A stretch of 64,000 nucleotides of DNA, taken from Sinohyriopsis cumingii (lineage: Eukaryota > Mollusca > Bivalvia > Unionida > Unionidae). Below the pieces are notes generated by a model. It saw nothing but the letters and a program-made list of their open reading frames with translations, searched no databases and was not told the DNA's origin. A program made the translations under genes and the position numbers. This document shows, one piece after another, positions 60,852 to 64,000 of this stretch; positions within the stretch are counted from its first letter, which is position 1; the number at the start of each line of letters is the position of its first letter. The DNA lies in NCBI GenBank assembly GCA_028554795.2, contig CM068827.1, forward strand, positions 71,831,809-71,895,808, in the 5' to 3' direction.

Positions 60852-63800
60852 CTATCGATCTTGCCTAGGGTTCCTTTTTATATACAGACCAATACCGACG
60901 TGTCCATACGGTAAGGTGAAATGATTGGGAAGCCGCACTCGTTTCTGGTACACGATTTGATAGACTTTTTCCAAGGGTCGACTGACGATGTGGTGAGTGG
61001 GTAAACGTACAATCTTGCTGGGCTGATAGGTGGTCACTTTAAAGTGTTCATCTTCTCTAGACTTCAAGGCTTCTTTCAATACCCCAAAGTTCACCACTCG
61101 ACTGGTACGATAATTCAGAGTCAATCCTTTCACTTTGTACTGCGTGTGCACTTCTTGTTTGTCCCGGTATTCGTAACCGTAATTTTTAGGACCACCACTG
61201 GCGAAACTTAGAATCTTGTCGTCGTTGTCCAGGCTCCTAAACGGTCTCCTTCGATGTCAGGGTGCTGTTGACTAGGGAATTGGATGTAAATACAACTGTC
61301 CGTGTCAAAGTACAGGACACGTTCCCCTAACAGTTCTAAAGCTTCGTACAATTTTAAGCGAGCATGAGCTGTCACGTAAGCCGCAATGATGACATTTCCA
61401 AAGGGGTCGTCTTGTACAAAGTCCAGATCTTCTTCGTAATTGACCAAGATCAAATTCTCGCGAACGACGTCCACGTGTTTCATGAATTTGGTTTTGTCGT
61501 GAATCATCTGGAAATAGCGGGAAAGGATCGGTCAAATATTCCGTCTTGGGTAAACACGGTCGTTGTGCCATTTTTCCCCACAAGCAATTTAACATCACTT
61601 TAGCAAACGATCGCCTGCCTTCGTTTTTTTTCGATGTGATCTAAAGTGATGCCTTCTTGTGCCCAGTATTTCTCCTTGAATGTCTTTTGGTCTTCGGGAG
61701 TGTGACACCAGGAAGGATAGCCACTGGCTTCTTGCTTCAGTTTCAAAAAGGCATCCACGTAGTCTGCGAAAATGCCTTTCTGCGTGGGGTCACCCTTGTG
61801 GTATTGTTGTGTCTTGGGAAAGTGACAAATTTCGTACACTTCTAACAGTTGGTATCCCATGTCCAAAGCTTTGAACAATTCTACGCTGACACACGTCCCC
61901 GTCAAGGCCCGTTCTTCCTGTGTGTGATGACAAGGTTGATCTTGGTTGCACGTTTCCGCACAAGTACGGCACAAAGGAAACATCAGTTTGCCTTGGCAAT
62001 GGTGAGGTAGCACGGGATGTTAAAATTCCGTGGGAGGCAAGACTTTGCACTTGATCAGACCTTCGTATTGTCGAATGTTTTTCAGGTCGATGTGTTCCGT
62101 GAACAATTGTGGGTGCCCTGCAGGAAAGCGACAATATTTGCACACGTAGGGATAGAGCGAACACACGTAAAAGTATTTCATTTCTTCTCCTTTCTCTTCG
62201 TCTGCTTGGTACAGCAAACAGGTACCATTGGTCCTTCCTCCGTACAAACTATCCCTCGGGTTCAGCGGGTCCATGAACTGGTAACTTTCCACGAGGCGTT
62301 TAAACTCGGGATCGGTTTTCAAACGGTGATTGTATTCGTGTTCCCACATTTCCACCACTTGGTATCCTTCCTGTTCTAACTTTAGGCGTCGCTGACAAGT
62401 GGCCTGGTACAAGTCTTCCATGGTTTGTTGTAAAAACTGATTTTTAGTGCCGCGATCAGGGTAACAGACGGGGCATCCGTGACATAAGCAACCGTTAAAC
62501 TCGTACACGATCTTGGAGTTTTCTGAGTCCCAGCCATCGACCGAATGCGTTCCGATGGTCTTCTCGCCCCCTCCGTTGCGGGCATGCTGAATCCATTCTC
62601 TTCCTTGTCGCACAAGTAATGTAACCAGCGTAGAGCTTTGACCGAGTATTGACGTTTGACATAGTTGGTCGTCTGAGGACTGATGACAGCTACGGTGTTT
62701 TCAGGCATGAATCGTTGTCGGTACACTAAGGAACACGCTTTGGCAATGGTGCAAGCTTCTTTCAAAGGATCGACCCCTCCGTGTTCCATGAACAGTTCTC
62801 GAAATTTTCCACAGCATCGCCGTAAAATGTCCACGTCGGAACGACAATACTTTAACATTTCTTCCTGAAAATCGAAAGGGTCCGAGGAGTGAGCCTGGTA
62901 CCAAGCGTAGAAAGCTTCTCGTTGTTCGATACGCATGTTTTCGGGGTCGTAATAGTGAGCCTCAGGCAAATGGGGTTGAACGGCTTGTTGGTTGACTTCC
63001 GTATTGAAAAAGTGAGGAAAGTACCCTTTAGCCATTTCTGTCATTCCAAACGTTTTAGGCGTTCGACTTAAAGGCATGGCCAAGTAACTCATCGAATCTT
63101 TAAACTTCACTTGTCCCACTTGCATGAAAATGATTTTGGCTCTGTTCAAAGTGACTTTAGGACGTTCGGTGCCTTGTTCCGTATAGTACCTCAAAAGAAA
63201 CTGTCCATCGTATCCGGAGAAATTGTGAGCCATCACTGTGACATGGCGATGACAATCTCCGTAACGTTCGATGTCCTCTTGGCTCGACTTCTTGTCGATG
63301 GGGTCTAAGACCCATCGGGCGAAATCGGCTAGCGTGTTCGGCCCTCGAAAGATTTTTTCACGTCCTCCAGGAATCTTACTGCAGTGAGGGCAATAACTCA
63401 AGATAGGTTCTTGAATGCACTTTTCGCACGCTCGATGAGCCACGCAGAAATTAGGAATGTGAACGCCGGTCTCTTGCATGCATTCGAAATCGAAAAAGAT
63501 GAAATTGCCTTTCTTCTTGTGACCATCCTCTTTCTCTGGTTGGAATTGGTATTTTTGCACGTAGCATTGATGTTCCAAGTCTACGATGTGGTGACAAATG
63601 TGACATTTTTTCTTTCCTGGACATACGTGTGCCTTGGCATTATTGGTACGTATGCCTTGGCCACAGGTAGGGCACAATTTCAGGAGTTAACAAGCACATT
63701 TCTTCTGTGAACCTTGCGCCTTCAAATGTTGTTGGTATCAGGCAGGGCTGACAAACGTGCGCTGACAAGTTGAACAATGCACTGGTTCTTGTCCTTCGCT

Positions 63801-64000
63801 CAGACAGGGTGGAGAGGCCAAACATCCTGAGCATTTCGAGCCACAATGCTTGTGTTGCTCTCGATTGTTATAGCTATAGTCACATTTCTCACAGTAATAT
63901 CTGTATCCCAGGAATCCGGTGATGGTGGTAATGGTATCGAAGTGGTCATCGTGATGATAGACATGAATGTATTTTCCATCCTTAAAGTCTTTCCCTCGAG
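60852..64000 (-). pseudogene. Protein-primed family B DNA polymerase, multiple lesions, 5' part outside window
   Basis: N-terminal zinc-finger-like region: YYCEKCDYSYNN, then CGSKCSGCL, CSTCQRTF and CPTCGQGI. Exonuclease motifs follow: FFDFECMQE, MAHNFSGYDGQFLLRY and YCRSDVDIL. Polymerase part: GGRTNGTCLLY, motif A as YVCSLYPYV, motif B as AKVMLNCLWGKM, motif C as YFDTDSC, and a C-terminal SGGPKNYGY block. Lesions: in-frame TGA at 63738-63740, in-frame TAA at 63687-63689 and 62020-62022, and frameshifts near 62605-62620, 61620-61635, 61515-61525 and 61225-61240. In motif A the position normally held by the metal-binding Asp (62167-62169) reads Tyr. Motif C still has both Asp residues. Family: the Polinton polymerase that starts from a terminal protein. 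Damage to polymerase and integrase together makes autonomous replication impossible. The gene continues beyond 64000. Confidence 0.92.
60875..60884 (-). promoter_or_regulatory. TATA box of the BIR gene
   Basis: Minus strand tatataaaaa at the end of the polymerase gene, about 56 bases before the ATG at 60819. Confidence 0.55.

Larger units (their letters stand above)
47279..64000 (-). mobile_element. Polinton/Maverick (adintovirus-like) element, decayed, right end outside window
   Basis: One-directional minus-strand gene block holding the full Polinton hallmark set: protein-primed family B polymerase, retroviral-type integrase with chromodomain, A32/FtsK-like ATPase, adenain-like cysteine protease, major and minor capsid proteins and a pVI/pX-like protein. 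It also carries accessory genes (BIR protein, F-box-like trio, histone-stem-loop-terminated small genes). G+C content is clearly higher than in the host DNA to the left. Several core genes are broken by in-frame stops, frameshifts or lost catalytic residues, so this copy should be unable to replicate or assemble by itself. The left edge is placed at the palindrome as a best guess, anywhere from 47.07 to 47.45 kb being possible. Confidence 0.93.

Noticed and set aside
50437..63740. Reading the in-frame TGA codons as selenocysteine, or the TAA/TGA codons as reassigned
   Set aside because: TAA codons occur as well as TGA, frameshifts accompany them, and the same codons end other genes of the element. 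Nonsense decay explains all.

Overview
The window is eukaryotic, animal-type DNA. About the first 47 kb is A+T-rich and nearly gene-free. It holds microsatellites, several minisatellites, decayed non-LTR retrotransposons and SINE-like repeats. A SINE-like copy with a ggcgttaaaccc tail followed by (caa)n, plus Jockey/CR1-type LINE relics, resembles lophotrochozoan DNA, most likely a bivalve mollusc. That host call is an inference from repeat style, not from a diagnostic gene. No complete host protein gene is visible.

Roughly 47.3 kb to the end of the window (and beyond it) is one Polinton/Maverick (adintovirus-like) element, with every recognisable gene on the minus strand. Reading with transcription from the right edge, the order is: protein-primed family B DNA polymerase (cut by the window edge); a BIR-domain (IAP-like) gene; three small paralogues with an F-box-like motif; two small unknown proteins and a one-helix membrane protein packed with overlaps; the A32/FtsK-like packaging ATPase; two paralogues of a recurrent Polinton family with very different tails; a basic coiled protein; a chromodomain integrase; a two-helix membrane protein; the penton-like minor capsid protein; a pVI/pX-like basic virion protein; the double-jelly-roll type major capsid protein; a zinc-motif protein; the adenain-like protease; and three small coiled-coil genes next to the left end. 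Many genes have their own TATA-like box just upstream.

This copy is a genomic fossil. Polymerase, integrase, ATPase, protease, major capsid and BIR genes all carry in-frame stops, frameshifts or lost catalytic residues. Penton, pVI-like, both membrane proteins, the zinc-motif protein and most small genes still read open. Tandem 45-bp repeats and a 15-bp-arm palindrome at 47.07-47.33 kb mark the probable left boundary. The right end is outside the window.

The most unusual observation is at 47.4-49.9 kb. Three small minus-strand genes are each followed by a replication-dependent-histone-type 3' stem-loop (6-bp stem, 4-nt loop, an ACC-type flank and a purine-rich stretch about 13 nt further on) and are each preceded by a copy of one shared promoter element. 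This suggests an element module whose mRNAs end like S-phase histone mRNAs. A degenerate stand-alone copy of one Polinton gene family also lies in the host part, at about 20.4-20.7 kb.
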